A DNA stretch of 14,551 nt from Pseudomonadota bacterium (GTDB taxonomy: Bacteria > Pseudomonadota > Gammaproteobacteria > JAKAQQ01). A model generated the notes under the pieces. That model was given only the letters and a program-made list of their open reading frames with translations. It was not told the origin of the DNA and made no database searches. Within the stretch, counting starts at the first letter, position 1; every line of letters starts with the position of its first letter. Location: assembly GCA_021852325.1 (NCBI GenBank), contig JAJZNM010000185.1, positions 1-14,551 of the forward strand, written 5' to 3'. A program made the position numbers and the translations under genes. This document shows positions 7,187 through 13,965 of this stretch, piece after piece.

Positions 7187-8259
7187 GGTGGTCCACCGGA
7201 GCGGGGGGGCAGCTTGAGCCGGCTGATGAGCGCTTGATCCACCTGCTCGTGGATCGCGCCCGGGTCTTCGAACGCATTGAGCGCCGGGATCCCGAGGGTC
7301 TCCTTGATGAAGTTTTTCCCGACCGCATTGTCGGTGACCGGGCCGGAAACCAGTGCCACCGGGATGGACCAGCGTTCATCCAGGAGACGGACGCCGCCTT
7401 GGGCTCCGACCGGATCCTGTGCGCAAAACACGAACGCCGTGCCCTCGGGACGGAGTTCCGCATCGTCCAGGATCTCCTGGACGCCATACTGCCCGAGAAT
7501 GCCGTCTCCGGTCTCGATCACGATCACATCGAGCCGCTCGCGTGCCAGCGCGCCGAGAATCCGGCGGGTCGCCCGGGTCGCGGTCCGGGGTCCGGTTGCC
7601 GGGAATCCGGCATCCGTGAAATCGAGCGTCAACAGGGCACCGTGGTCACGCATGGCGAGCGTGTCGCGCAGGAGCGAGACCCCCGTGGTCTTGGCTCCGC
7701 CCACCCGGAAACCCCGGTCCGCGAGATCCCGGATCAAAGCGCAGGCGAACGTGGTCTTGCCGGAATCCATCGAGGTGCCGGCCACGTAGATCCTGGGGAT
7801 CCCGGGCAGGCCACCCGCCTCCGGGAGGGCGCCGAATTCGAGATCGGCCGACACCCCTTCCCGGTGTCGAAAATGCGGAAAGACGACGACCTGTCCCAGG
7901 ATTTCGACCTCGAACGGCGGCCCCACGCTCGGATGCCAGGAATCGCACGCGCCGATCACGCCCCCGAGATTGAGGAGCGCGAGTCGCGATCCGGGATGGA
8001 CGTGCTCGGGTACCCGTCCCGCGTATCCATGAAGCGCGGCACGCCCGCCGAGCGCCCCCACGATCACATCCCCGCGGCGAAGATGCACCATGCGACCGTG
8101 GATGTCCTCGAGCGTGTTGTAGCCGGTCTTGTCGTTGAGGAGACGTGCCGCGACCACGGTACCGGCCTCGGGCCGGATCGCATCCTGGATCGTGACCGGC
8201 GAACCGAGTCCCAGCCGGCGCGCGACCGAACCGATCTTGAGGACTTCAATTTTTCTCAT
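7183..8259 (-). CDS. P-loop protein of unknown function in the arg operon
   Basis: A 358-residue protein I cannot assign firmly. Residues 1-155 form a beta-rich N-terminal domain (GDVIVGALGGRAALHGYAG; LALLNLGGVIGACDSW). Residues 157-345 are a P-loop domain: Walker A GTSMDSGKTT at 161-170 (Lys168), a possible acidic site DVIVIETGDG (244-253), FVFCAQDP (277-283), and VTDNAVGKNFIKETLGIP (308-325). P-loop type and motif order resemble DUF1611/DgcN proteins (VGTD..VGK.., then VIEGQGSL.., then CHEP), a family reported to contain a glutamate N-acetyltransferase, and more distantly dethiobiotin-synthase-like ligases. No acyltransferase or deacylase is otherwise present in this operon, so a role in N-acylglutamate formation is a reasonable guess, no more. 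The start at 8259 has GGGAG 5 bases upstream and overlaps argG by 14 bases; a longer reading from 8358 would lie deep in argG. It overlaps argC by 4 bases. Confidence 0.85.
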   Translation of the reverse strand: MRKIEVLKIGSVARRLGLGSPVTIQDAIRPEAGTVVAARLLNDKTGYNTLEDIHGRMVHLRRGDVIVGALGGRAALHGYAGRVPEHVHPGSRLALLNLGGVIGACDSWHPSVGPPFEVEILGQVVVFPHFRHREGVSADLEFGALPEAGGLPGIPRIYVAGTSMDSGKTTFACALIRDLADRGFRVGGAKTTGVSLLRDTLAMRDHGALLTLDFTDAGFPATGPRTATRATRRILGALARERLDVIVIETGDGILGQYGVQEILDDAELRPEGTAFVFCAQDPVGAQGGVRLLDERWSIPVALVSGPVTDNAVGKNFIKETLGIPALNAFEDPGAIHEQVDQALISRLKLPPRSGGPP

Positions 8260-9454
8260 CGGGGCTCCCGGCCGCACGCGACCAGAGGCTTGGAGACAAC
8301 CCGTAGATCCGGGCGAAACCCGCGGCGTCGCGGCCATCCCAGAGGCCCATCGACTCACCGTAACGTGCCTCGCTCACCGCGAGGAGCGAGTGTGGCGAGC
8401 GGACCCCCTCCACGATGGCCCGTCCGGGTTCGAGCCGCAACCGGACCGCGCCGGTGACCCGCTCCTGCGAGGAGGCCAAAAACGCCTCGAGGTCGCGGGC
8501 CAAGGGATCGAAAAACCGCGCTTCATGCACGAGCGAGCCGTAGAGTGCACCCAAGGTCTCCTTCCAGGTGATCTGCGCGCCACTCAGGACGAGCTTCTCG
8601 AGTTCACGGTGTGCGGTGATGAGGATCGTGGCCGCAGGCGCTTCGAAGGCAACCCGCCCCTTGATCCCGAGAATCGTCTCCCCGAGATGGACCCCGCGAC
8701 CGATGCCATAATCCGCGCCCGTGGCGTTGAGATGCTCGATCAGGGAGACGGGATCGTCAAACTCGGGATGCCGGGGGATCCCTTTGTGGAACTGAAGCGT
8801 GAGGATCCGGGACGCGCGTCCGGGATCGATCGGACCTTTGGGGTAGACCGTCTCAGGCACGCCCGCCCAGGCCTCATGGATCTCCCCGCCACCGATCGTG
8901 GTCCCCCAAAGTCCCCGGTTCACGGAATAACGCGTCTCCAAGGCCCCCGTGCCATGCCCGTGACGCGCGAGATAGTCCGCTTCCTCGGCCCGGCTCCATC
9001 CGAGTTCCCGGATGAGACAGCGATGTTCGAGCCCGGGCGCGAGGACGGCGAAGGCCGTCGCGAACCGGATCTGGTCGTTACCCGCGCCGGTCGATCCGTC
9101 CACGATGCAGTCGGCCCGAAGGGTGCGGGCCACCTCCGCCACCGCTGCCGCCTGGCAGGTGCGCTCCGCCGAGACCGACAGCGGATACACCCCACCCCTG
9201 AGGGCATTGCCGTAGAGGAGGTAGCGGAGATAGCGGTCGAAGAGCGGCTGGCGCGCATCGACCAGGTGGTGGGTCTCGGCCCCGAGCGCAAGCGCACGAT
9301 CCCTGAGCGCGTCCCGCCCGACGGAATCGAGGCCGCCCGTATCGACCGTGACCGCCGTAACCCGGTGACCGGTCGCGCGGAGATAGACCAGGGCGAATGA
9401 AGTGTCGAGACCGCCCGAAAACGCGAGCACGGCATGCCGCAATGGCTTCTTCAT
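8246..9454 (-). CDS. argG: Argininosuccinate synthase
   Basis: ATP-dependent joining of citrulline and aspartate to argininosuccinate. The 402-residue protein has the N-type PP-loop FSGGLDTSF (12-20), YGNALRGGVYPLSVSAER (81-98), the citrulline/ATP region GSTGAGNDQIRF (120-131), and GLWGTTIGGGE. Most ArgG proteins have GATGKGNDQ here; the GSTGAGNDQ form and the GNxLRxGxYPxSVSxER segment are what I recall of Bacteroidota ArgG, the version found with ArgF'. Its ATG overlaps the argH stop by 4 bases (ATGA at 9454-9451), with GAGG 9 bases upstream. Function is certain at the family level; whether its substrate is free or still acylated citrulline cannot be seen from sequence. Confidence 0.96.
   Translation of the reverse strand: MKKPLRHAVLAFSGGLDTSFALVYLRATGHRVTAVTVDTGGLDSVGRDALRDRALALGAETHHLVDARQPLFDRYLRYLLYGNALRGGVYPLSVSAERTCQAAAVAEVARTLRADCIVDGSTGAGNDQIRFATAFAVLAPGLEHRCLIRELGWSRAEEADYLARHGHGTGALETRYSVNRGLWGTTIGGGEIHEAWAGVPETVYPKGPIDPGRASRILTLQFHKGIPRHPEFDDPVSLIEHLNATGADYGIGRGVHLGETILGIKGRVAFEAPAATILITAHRELEKLVLSGAQITWKETLGALYGSLVHEARFFDPLARDLEAFLASSQERVTGAVRLRLEPGRAIVEGVRSPHSLLAVSEARYGESMGLWDGRDAAGFARIYGLSPSLWSRAAGSPDEKN
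8265..8269 (-). promoter_or_regulatory. Ribosome binding site for the P-loop gene
   Basis: GGGAG, 5 bases before the ATG at 8259 and inside the end of argG. It favours this start over the upstream in-frame ATG at 8358. Confidence 0.6.
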
Positions 9455-10806
9455 GCGGTTCCGTCCTCGAACAGTTGCCGGTAACAGCGGTCGATCCGGG
9501 TCTGTTCCCGGTCAATCCAAAGACGCATCTCCCTGAGGACCCGCCGGGTCTCGGACAAGGACCAGGCGACATCCGGATTCACGGGTGCGGGAGAGCCTTC
9601 GGGTGGCGCGAGACGGGGGAGGGGGATGCCCGCGGCGAGGTCCGACTGGACCGCCTGATAGGCTTCCCGGAACGGGAGCCCGGCTTCGAGCACCTTCCGG
9701 TACGCGGCCTGGGTCGCGTAGAGCGCCGGCTCGAGGCTCTCCGCGAGGCGCTCCGGATGCAGGGTGAGTGACGCAGGAACCCGACTCGTGACGGCCAGGA
9801 GCTCGCGGGCCTCATCGACGGTGCGGATGAGCTCCGGTTTCGTGATCTGGTAGTCCCGGTGATAGCCCGAAGGCAACCCATGGCCGAGCGCCTGGACGAG
9901 TCCCGCGCGGGCCACGATCGCGCGCGCGCGCGCCCGTCCCATCTCGATCACATCCGGGTTGCGCTTGTGCGGCATGGCCGAGGAACCGGTCACGAGTGCT
10001 GCGCTCGGCGTGAAGTACCCGAACTCCTCGGTCGTGAAGAGTGCGAGATCCCAGTAGTATTTCTCGAGCGTGCTGGCGAGGCTCGCGAGCCAATGCGTGA
10101 ACCAGGCCTCGTGCCGGCTGCGGCCGCCTACGGCGTCCAGGGTCGAAGGCACGATGCCCGAAAACCCGAGACGGAGAGCGGTCTTTTCGGAGTGGAGTTC
10201 GAGCGGCACCCCAAAACCGGGTCCGGCCCCGAGGGGTGAACGGTTGAGGCTCTGGTAGAGCGCAGGCAGCCGCTCAAGGTCCTCGGCGAGTGGCCAGGCA
10301 AAAGCGAGCGTCCACTGCGCCAGAGACGAGGGCATGGCCCGCCGGAGATGTGTATATCCGGCCCAAGCATGATGGCCCGCCGCGTCTGCGAACGCGAGGA
10401 ACGCCTCTCCGAGTATCACGAGATCGCGCCCTGTGGCCAGCAGCGCATCCCGGAGATAGAGTCTCAACGCCACCGCGACCTGGTCATTGCGCGAACGCCC
10501 GAGATGGATGCGCGAACCCAGGATCCCGAGCCGGCGGGTGAGTTCGAGCTCGAGGTAGGTCTGGCCATCCTCGACCTCGGCCGGGATGCGGTCCGGGAGA
10601 TCTCCACTGATCGCCTGGAGGGCCTGGATCAGCTCCCGGGCGTCGGGTCGAGACAGGACCCCGAGACCGGTGAGCGCATGCACGTGGGCCGCGCTCGCAC
10701 GCACATCCATGGGGAGGAGCCGTGCATCGACCCAGGGATCCTCACCCTGGAGAAATGCCGGGAGGAGACCTCCCGGGACATCCGCCGTCGACCAGAGCGT
10801 CTTCAT
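9451..10806 (-). CDS. argH: Argininosuccinate lyase
   Basis: Cleaves argininosuccinate to arginine and fumarate; aspartase/fumarase superfamily, 451 residues. Signatures: HLGRSRNDQVA (101-111), GYTHLRRAMPSS (150-161), NRSPLGAGPGFG, and the superfamily signature loop GSSAMPHKRNPD (274-285) holding the catalytic Ser, followed by LPSGYHRDYQITK. Most ArgH have MPQKKNPD; the MPHK form with LPSGYxRDxQ is as I recall it in Bacteroidota ArgH. All expected active-site motifs are present. The ATG overlaps the argB stop by 4 bases (ATGA at 10806-10803), with GGGAAGG upstream. Directly followed by argG, so the two last pathway enzymes are made together. Confidence 0.95.
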   Translation of the reverse strand: MKTLWSTADVPGGLLPAFLQGEDPWVDARLLPMDVRASAAHVHALTGLGVLSRPDARELIQALQAISGDLPDRIPAEVEDGQTYLELELTRRLGILGSRIHLGRSRNDQVAVALRLYLRDALLATGRDLVILGEAFLAFADAAGHHAWAGYTHLRRAMPSSLAQWTLAFAWPLAEDLERLPALYQSLNRSPLGAGPGFGVPLELHSEKTALRLGFSGIVPSTLDAVGGRSRHEAWFTHWLASLASTLEKYYWDLALFTTEEFGYFTPSAALVTGSSAMPHKRNPDVIEMGRARARAIVARAGLVQALGHGLPSGYHRDYQITKPELIRTVDEARELLAVTSRVPASLTLHPERLAESLEPALYATQAAYRKVLEAGLPFREAYQAVQSDLAAGIPLPRLAPPEGSPAPVNPDVAWSLSETRRVLREMRLWIDREQTRIDRCYRQLFEDGTA

Positions 10807-11708
10807 GGAGCGCCTTCCCGCCGGCGCGAGACGATCATGGTCCCGCTGCCTTCATGGGTGAACACCTCCCGCACGAGCGCGTCGGGATCGGTGCCGCTCA
10901 CGAGATGGACACTTTCCACCCCGGCGCTGAGTGCGGATTCGAGCGCGCGGGTCTTCACGATCATGCCGTCCTGGATCATGCCGCTGGCTTCAAAAGCGGC
11001 CAGGTCGGCAAGATCGGCGTAGGGGATCACGGTGGTCCGGTCACCCGGACTGCGGAGGAGACCGGGCACGTTGAGCAGAAAGACGAGCTTGCTGGCTTTG
11101 AGGGAGGCAGCCAGCACCGCAGCGGCCGTGTCGGCATTGCAGTTCAGGGTCTCGCCCGATGGGCCCTGGGTGAGGGGAGCCAAAACAGTCAGGAGGCCTT
11201 GTCCGAGCCAGTGCTTGAAACGCGCCACATCCACCGCCTCGAGATCCCCCACCGCCCCCCAGGAGACCGCTTCCCCCTCGCTCCCGTCCATGGGTCCTCG
11301 GGGGCGCGGTCGCGCACGAAGGAGCGCGCCTTCCTCCCCGGAGACTCCGACCACGGGAAGTCCACGGGCGGCGAGGGCACCCACCCAGTCCTGATTGATC
11401 GCGCGGTAGCTTGCGCGGACCACCTCGAGCACGGTGGGTGTCGTCACGCGACGGCCGCCAATCTTGTGCACCGGGATCCCGCGCCGCGCGCATTCGCGGT
11501 CGATTTCGGAACCGGCCCCATGCACCACGAGGACTCGGATCCCGAAGTCGGTGATCAGCCGGATCTGCTCGGCGAGGGCCGAGCGGGCGGCCGGATCTTC
11601 CGAGAGCGCACCTGAAAGCTTGAGCACGAAGAGCGCCCCCCGGAACCGGGCGACATACTGGGCAGCCACCCGGAGCACCGCGTAGCGGTCGGTGGTGCGC
11701 ACGTTCAT
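10803..11708 (-). CDS. argB: N-acylglutamate kinase, arginine-sensitive type
   Basis: Phosphorylates the gamma-carboxylate of N-acyl-L-glutamate; amino acid kinase fold, 301 residues. Lys30 in FVLKLSGA, VVHGAGSEID (61-70), substrate-binding GGRRVTTPT (84-92), NCNADTAAAVLAASL (189-203) and Lys252 in GMIVK are visible. VFLLNVPG has Asn where Asp is usual (LTDVPG). Residues 8-29 (RYAVLRVAAQYVARFRGALFVL) match the N-terminal helix of hexameric, arginine-inhibited kinases, and EVFTHEGSGTMI (281-292) matches their C-terminal arginine-site signature. The start at 11708 overlaps the argF' stop as ATGA; an ATG 7 codons upstream is rejected for that reason. No fused ArgA domain is present. Substrate acyl group is inferred from ArgF'. 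Confidence 0.93.
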   Translation of the reverse strand: MNVRTTDRYAVLRVAAQYVARFRGALFVLKLSGALSEDPAARSALAEQIRLITDFGIRVLVVHGAGSEIDRECARRGIPVHKIGGRRVTTPTVLEVVRASYRAINQDWVGALAARGLPVVGVSGEEGALLRARPRPRGPMDGSEGEAVSWGAVGDLEAVDVARFKHWLGQGLLTVLAPLTQGPSGETLNCNADTAAAVLAASLKASKLVFLLNVPGLLRSPGDRTTVIPYADLADLAAFEASGMIQDGMIVKTRALESALSAGVESVHLVSGTDPDALVREVFTHEGSGTMIVSRRREGAP

Positions 11709-12700
11709 GAAGCGCCCCTGATCAGCCACTCGAGCGCGGCCTGCTGGACATAGACCCGGTTCTCCGCCTGGTCAAAGATGCGGCACCGGGGATCCTGGAG
11801 CACCGTCTCTTCGATCTCCACATTGCGCCGGAGTGGAAGGCAGTGCATGAAAAGCGCGTCACCGGGTGCCCCAAGGGCCTCCTTTCGGCCGAACCTCCAG
11901 CGGGGGTGGCACCCGGCCACGGGGGTCGCACGGGGATGCCCTGCAGGCCCCCAGGACTTGAGGTAGATCACCTGGGACGAAGAAATGCCCGCATCGAGGT
12001 CCATCGACTCGGTGACCGCGCCCCCGTTTTCGGCCGCAAGCTTTTGCGCGGCACCCACGACGGCGCTCGGCAGTTCAAACCCCGTGGGGGCGGCGACGGT
12101 GATCCGGCATCCCAAGGCAGCGGCCGTGAGCAGGAATGAGTTCGGAACGGCCTTGGGCAGGGGTTTCACGTGCGGCACCCAGCGCAGGAGGACCTGGAGC
12201 CCACGCGCATCCGGATGGCGTTCGAGGAGCGTCATCGCATCAGCCAATCCCTGGCAGGGATGCTCGGCGGCCGACTCCATCGAGATCACCGGAATGGCCG
12301 AACGCTCGCGGATCTGGTTCAGGAACGGATCGGCGAGATCGGTTTCATCCGACTCGAGGGTCGCAAAAACCCGGACCGCCAGGGCATCACCATAACGGCC
12401 GAGCGTTCCAAGTGCCTCTTCGATGTGCTCGACCCGATCCTGGTCCATGACCACCCCCGTGCCGGTTTCGAGGGGCCAGATCCCGCCCCCGGCCTCGAGC
12501 ACGATTGCGGATCCCCCGGCACGGGCCATGGCGACCTGGAACGAGACCCGCGTGCGGAGCGAGGGCGCGAGGAACAGCAGGATGAGGATCCGCCCCCGGA
12601 GCGCCTCGGGCTGCTCGCCATGCTTGAACTGGAACGCGCGGCTCACGAGCCCGCCCAACCCGTCCGCACCGAGATCGGCAAACCGGGTGAAGTGCCTCAT
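11705..12700 (-). CDS. argF': N-acylornithine carbamoyltransferase (predicted succinylornithine)
   Basis: Carbamoyltransferase of 331 residues acting on N-acylated ornithine. Carbamoyl-phosphate motif SLRTR (47-51), HPCQGLAD (147-154), and HCLPLRRN (286-293). Free-ornithine OTCases have HCLPA; the LRRN form plus WPLETGTGVVMDQD, RWVPHVKPLPKAVPNS and a C-terminal QAENR mark the ArgF' branch. At the position of Xanthomonas AOTCase Glu92 / Bacteroides SOTCase Pro90 it has Val90 (RVEHIEE); non-Glu residues there go with succinylornithine. Xanthomonas Lys302, carbamylated in that enzyme, is Glu295 here. The ATG overlaps the argD stop by 4 bases (ATGA at 12700-12697). The product would be N-succinylcitrulline, or N-acetylcitrulline if the prediction is wrong. 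Confidence 0.93.
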   Translation of the reverse strand: MRHFTRFADLGADGLGGLVSRAFQFKHGEQPEALRGRILILLFLAPSLRTRVSFQVAMARAGGSAIVLEAGGGIWPLETGTGVVMDQDRVEHIEEALGTLGRYGDALAVRVFATLESDETDLADPFLNQIRERSAIPVISMESAAEHPCQGLADAMTLLERHPDARGLQVLLRWVPHVKPLPKAVPNSFLLTAAALGCRITVAAPTGFELPSAVVGAAQKLAAENGGAVTESMDLDAGISSSQVIYLKSWGPAGHPRATPVAGCHPRWRFGRKEALGAPGDALFMHCLPLRRNVEIEETVLQDPRCRIFDQAENRVYVQQAALEWLIRGAS

Positions 12701-13845
12701 GCGGGCCGGATCCGGTTCAAGGCCTCGAGCAGCCGCTCGACCGAGCGCGCCTGGAGCGTAAGTGGCGGCATGAGACGGAGCACGCGGGGATCACGGCTCC
12801 AACCTACAAGGAAACCCGACTTGAACAGTGCCTCCCCAAGCGGGCGGCACGGGCCCTCGGTCTTGAGCCCGATGAGGAGCCCCCGACCGAGTGGCTCATA
12901 CTCCGGATGGGCCCGGATGCCGGATGCGAGTCTCCCTCCGAGGGTTTCCGCACGCGCCACGCAATCTCTGGATTCCAGGACCTCGAGCGTGGCGAGGACG
13001 GCGGCCATCGCCGTCGGACCCCCGCCGAAGGTGCTCCCGAGATCATGGGGCTTCACCGCGGCGGCAAGATCGGCCCGGAGTGCCGTGGCTGCGACCGGGA
13101 TCCCGGACCCGAGCCCTTTGGCCAAGGTCAGGATGTCCGGCGTGATCCCGTCCGCACCAGAAAAGAACCAGCGGCCGGTACGGCCGAGACCGGTCTGGAT
13201 CTCGTCGAAAACGACGAGGCATCCCCCTTCGTGCGCCCGCTCGATGAGCCGCCGGTACCACGCCGGATCGGCCATGCGGATCCCGCCCATCGACTGGATC
13301 GGTTCGAGTATCACGGCCGCAGCGGATGCGAAGTCAGCCGTTTCGATCGCCTGGGGATCGGCGAAGGGCAAAAACTCGACCGGAGGACCCCAATGCTTGA
13401 AAGGATCCCTGAGCAGGGGGTCATCCGTCACCGACAGGGCGAGGAGGGTCCGCCCATGGAACGAACCCTGGAAGGCCAAAAGACGGCTGCGACCGGTCAG
13501 CTGGAGTGCGATCTTGAGTGCATTTTCATTGGCTTCAGCCCCCGAGTTCGAAAAAAAGACGTGCCCGAGACCTGGGGGGAGCCGCCGGGCCAAAGACTCG
13601 GCCGCCCGATTCCGGATGGCCAGCGCGCTCGCCGTGGAATAGAAAAGCAGATCGCGCATCTGGCGCCGGATGGCTCGGCGGACATGCCGGTTTCCATGAC
13701 CCGTGAGTGCCACCGCATGTCCGCCATAGAAGTCATAGTACATGCGTCCATGGGCATCCCAGACCCGGTCATTGCGTCCGCGGATGAGTTCGATCGGCCA
13801 GACCGGCCGGGGACCCAAAAGCAGCTCGGACACTTCTGCATTCAT
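12697..13845 (-). CDS. argD: N-acylornithine aminotransferase
   Basis: PLP-dependent class III aminotransferase, 382 residues, expected to convert N-acylglutamate semialdehyde to N-acylornithine. Motifs: DFYGGHAVALTGHG (38-51), SNSGAEANENALKIA (99-113), FHGRTLLALSVTD (129-141), FDEIQTGLGRTG (213-224), PLP lysine Lys243 in TLAKGLGSG, and GSTFGGGP. YGGHAV and AEANENALK recall Bacteroidota ArgD. First gene of the operon, with promoter and ARG box directly upstream. The ATG at 13845 has no good Shine-Dalgarno; it is chosen because it gives the normal N-terminus and sits about 25 bases from the predicted transcription start. Other omega-aminotransferases share the fold, but the context settles the role. 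Confidence 0.93.
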   Translation of the reverse strand: MNAEVSELLLGPRPVWPIELIRGRNDRVWDAHGRMYYDFYGGHAVALTGHGNRHVRRAIRRQMRDLLFYSTASALAIRNRAAESLARRLPPGLGHVFFSNSGAEANENALKIALQLTGRSRLLAFQGSFHGRTLLALSVTDDPLLRDPFKHWGPPVEFLPFADPQAIETADFASAAAVILEPIQSMGGIRMADPAWYRRLIERAHEGGCLVVFDEIQTGLGRTGRWFFSGADGITPDILTLAKGLGSGIPVAATALRADLAAAVKPHDLGSTFGGGPTAMAAVLATLEVLESRDCVARAETLGGRLASGIRAHPEYEPLGRGLLIGLKTEGPCRPLGEALFKSGFLVGWSRDPRVLRLMPPLTLQARSVERLLEALNRIRPA

Positions 13846-13873
13846 GGAAGATTTGCATAAAAATAAGAAGGTT

Positions 13874-13887
13874 TGTATTATTATTCA
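13874..13887. promoter_or_regulatory. ARG box (ArgR operator) over the argD -10
   Basis: TGTAT-TATT-ATTCA matches the E. coli ARG box core TGAAT-wwww-ATTCA at 9 of 10 defined bases with the correct 4-base A/T centre. It covers the argD -10, so ArgR binding should block transcription. A poorer half-match (TGCAT then ATAAG) lies about 20 bases away towards argD (13854-13867), close to the usual one-turn-pair spacing of tandem ARG boxes. Confidence 0.65.
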
Positions 13888-13906
13888 TAATATACGCCAT
13901 TGTCAA
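13877..13906 (-). promoter_or_regulatory. Promoter of the arginine operon
   Basis: Minus-strand -35 TTGACA (13901-13906) is a perfect consensus; -10 AATAAT (13877-13882) is 5 of 6, with an 18-base spacer. Transcription should start near 13870, about 25 bases before the argD ATG. No other promoter is obvious before the end of argC, so this one may serve all seven genes. Confidence 0.65.
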
Positions 13907-13941
13907 GCATAATATTAAAATAATTAACTCCGATATAAATA

Positions 13942-13955
13942 TTATTTAATATTCA
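13942..13955. promoter_or_regulatory. Possible second ARG box, argR side
   Basis: TTATT-TAAT-ATTCA matches the ARG box core at 8 of 10 with a perfect right half. It lies just upstream of the candidate argR -10, in a position to permit autoregulation. In such AT-rich DNA a match of this quality could be chance. Confidence 0.35.
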
Positions 13956-13958
13956 GCA

Positions 13959-13964
13959 TATAAT
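13959..13964 (+). promoter_or_regulatory. Candidate -10 of argR (leaderless transcript?)
   Basis: A perfect TATAAT ends 7 bases before the in-frame ATG at 13972, where transcription would then begin, giving a leaderless message. No good -35 is seen at 17 bases. An alternative -10, TATAAA, is at 13934-13939 and would leave a short leader with no Shine-Dalgarno. Confidence 0.35.
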
Positions 13965-13965
13965 C

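Noticed and set aside
8260..8358. Longer N-terminus for the P-loop protein starting at 8358
   Set aside because: It would lie about 110 bases inside argG, and the extra residues look non-native. The ATG at 8259 has a Shine-Dalgarno and fits the short-overlap pattern of the operon.
8129..9400. Plus-strand open frame of 423 codons opposite argG
   Set aside because: Antisense shadow of a conserved gene with no recognisable domain; similar long shadows occur opposite the S10 peptidase gene, the P-loop gene, argH and argF'.
11709..11729. ArgB start seven codons upstream at 11729
   Set aside because: The ATG at 11708 forms the same ATGA stop-start overlap seen at four other junctions of the operon.
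11705..12700. Ordinary ornithine carbamoyltransferase (ArgF/ArgI)
   Set aside because: HCLPLRRN, WPLETGTGVVMDQD and KPLPKAVPNS belong to the N-acylornithine branch; the free-ornithine enzymes have different sequences at these sites.
6173..12700. LysW-type amino-group-carrier pathway for lysine or ornithine
   Set aside because: No small acidic LysW-like carrier and no LysX/ArgX ATP-grasp ligase is present, and the ArgF'-type carbamoyltransferase points to an acylated arginine route.
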